DNA from: CAZVFX01 sp964626565
Lineage (GTDB): Bacteria; Myxococcota_A; UBA9042; CAIXZC01
Length of the DNA: 6,724 bases
Direction: 5' to 3'
NCBI GenBank assembly: GCA_964626565.1
Contig: CAZVFX010000226.1
Location: 1 to 6,724, forward strand
A program made the position numbers and the translations under genes. The notes beneath the pieces are model-generated. The model saw only the letters and a list, made by a program, of their open reading frames with translations, had not been told where the DNA came from and searched no databases. Below, in pieces: positions 6,512 to 6,724 of this stretch (its first letter is position 1; each line of letters starts with the position of its first letter).

Positions 6512-6530
6512 TTGGGGCTCGGCGCCCCAA
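6512..6530 (+). repeat. Stem-loop in the Arg-His tRNA spacer
   Basis: TTGGGGC (6512-6518) pairs perfectly with GCCCCAA (6524-6530) across a 5-base loop. It fills most of the 37-base spacer. No T tract follows and the next tRNA starts 11 bases on, so a processing or stabilising role in the polycistronic precursor is likelier than termination. Confidence 0.6.
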
Positions 6531-6541
6531 CGACCTGTTGC

Positions 6542-6618
6542 GGTGAGTGTAGCTCAGTTGGTAGAGCGCAGGATTGTGGTTCCTGTGGTCGGGGGTTCAA
6601 ATCCCCTCACTCACCCCA
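6542..6618 (+). tRNA. tRNA-His (anticodon GTG), CCA encoded
   Basis: A complete cloverleaf. The acceptor GTGAGTG (6543-6549) pairs with CACTCAC (6608-6614), the D stem is GCTC/GAGC, the anticodon stem CAGGA/TCCTG encloses TTGTGGT with GTG at 6576-6578, and the T stem GGGGG/CCCCT has one G-T pair. The extra G at 6542 can pair with discriminator C at 6615, the G-1:C73 pair that histidyl-tRNA synthetase requires. CCA is present in the DNA at 6616-6618, unlike the preceding Arg gene. Confidence 0.97.
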
Positions 6619-6626
6619 TCGGACAG

Positions 6627-6658
6627 CCGGTGGTCGTGGCCGTAAGGCGCGCCGCCGG
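6627..6658 (+). repeat. Long stem-loop in the His-Arg tRNA spacer
   Basis: CCGGTGG (6627-6633) pairs with CCGCCGG (6652-6658), with one G-T. An inner CGT/GCG helix and GCC-GTAA-GGC (6639-6648) continue it, broken by one unpaired T and one bulged G. The tip is a GNRA-type tetraloop (GUAA). No T run follows. It occupies most of the spacer. Confidence 0.6.
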
Positions 6659-6668
6659 TGCGTCCTGG

Positions 6669-6724
6669 ACGCCCGTAGCTCAGCTGGATAGAGCGTCGGA
6701 CTTCGAATCCGCAGGCCGCAGGTT
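6669..6724 (+). tRNA. tRNA-Arg (anticodon TCG), cut by the window edge
   Basis: The acceptor 5' strand ACGCCCG (6669-6675), D arm GCTC/GAGC, anticodon loop CTTCGAA with TCG at 6703-6705, and the start of the T arm (GCAGG, then TT) are visible; the 3' part lies outside. It reads CGA codons. The anticodon stem TCGGA/TCCGC has four good pairs and a T-C mismatch at the base (27-43). It shares D-arm and anticodon-arm sequence with the Arg(TCT) gene at 6431, suggesting common ancestry. Confidence 0.93.

Noticed and set aside
6201..6530. Minus-strand frame encoding an RIRTSDLRIRSPLLYPTEL-like peptide
   Set aside because: This peptide is the well-known false protein produced by translating the antisense of a tRNA-Arg gene; it overlaps 6431-6504 exactly and runs on into ABC-F antisense.

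Overview
This GC-rich bacterial window reads almost entirely left to right on the + strand. It suggests a deltaproteobacterial-grade lineage, most likely Myxococcota or a relative. The grounds are a large lipoprotein built from an Asp/Pro-rich linker, Cys-rich C-x-DGEC modules and thrombospondin type 3 calcium repeats, a combination common in that group, plus the near absence of TTA, CTA and TCA codons. The lineage is an inference; no rRNA or marker gene is present.

Layout. Bases 1-246 are the C-terminal end of a DUF3160-family protein. A 129-base gap holds a perfect 14-bp palindrome and an extended -10 promoter. Bases 376-4026 encode a 1216-residue predicted surface lipoprotein: lipobox, acidic linker, 21-cysteine region, beta-sandwich-like segment, TSP3 block, beta-propeller-like repeats interrupted by a second TSP3 block, and an Fn3-like tail. 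A short gap with a good sigma70-type promoter leads to an 83-residue exported small protein (4089-4340) that I do not recognise. After 64 bases comes an ABC-F ATPase of the YheS/ABCF3 type (4405-6354) starting at TTG. The right end is a tRNA cluster: Arg(TCT), His(GTG) and Arg(TCG), the last cut by the window edge. The cluster has its own strong promoter and a stem-loop in the leader and in each spacer.

How the parts relate. The two outer-envelope proteins appear to be independent transcription units, each with its own promoter. The ABC-F gene may be read through from the small-protein promoter, since I see no convincing terminator or separate promoter between them. The ABC-F protein and the tRNAs are ordinary translation functions. 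Nothing in the window looks like a mobile element, a CRISPR array or a defence system. The least explained items are the split-propeller lipoprotein and the small exported basic protein.
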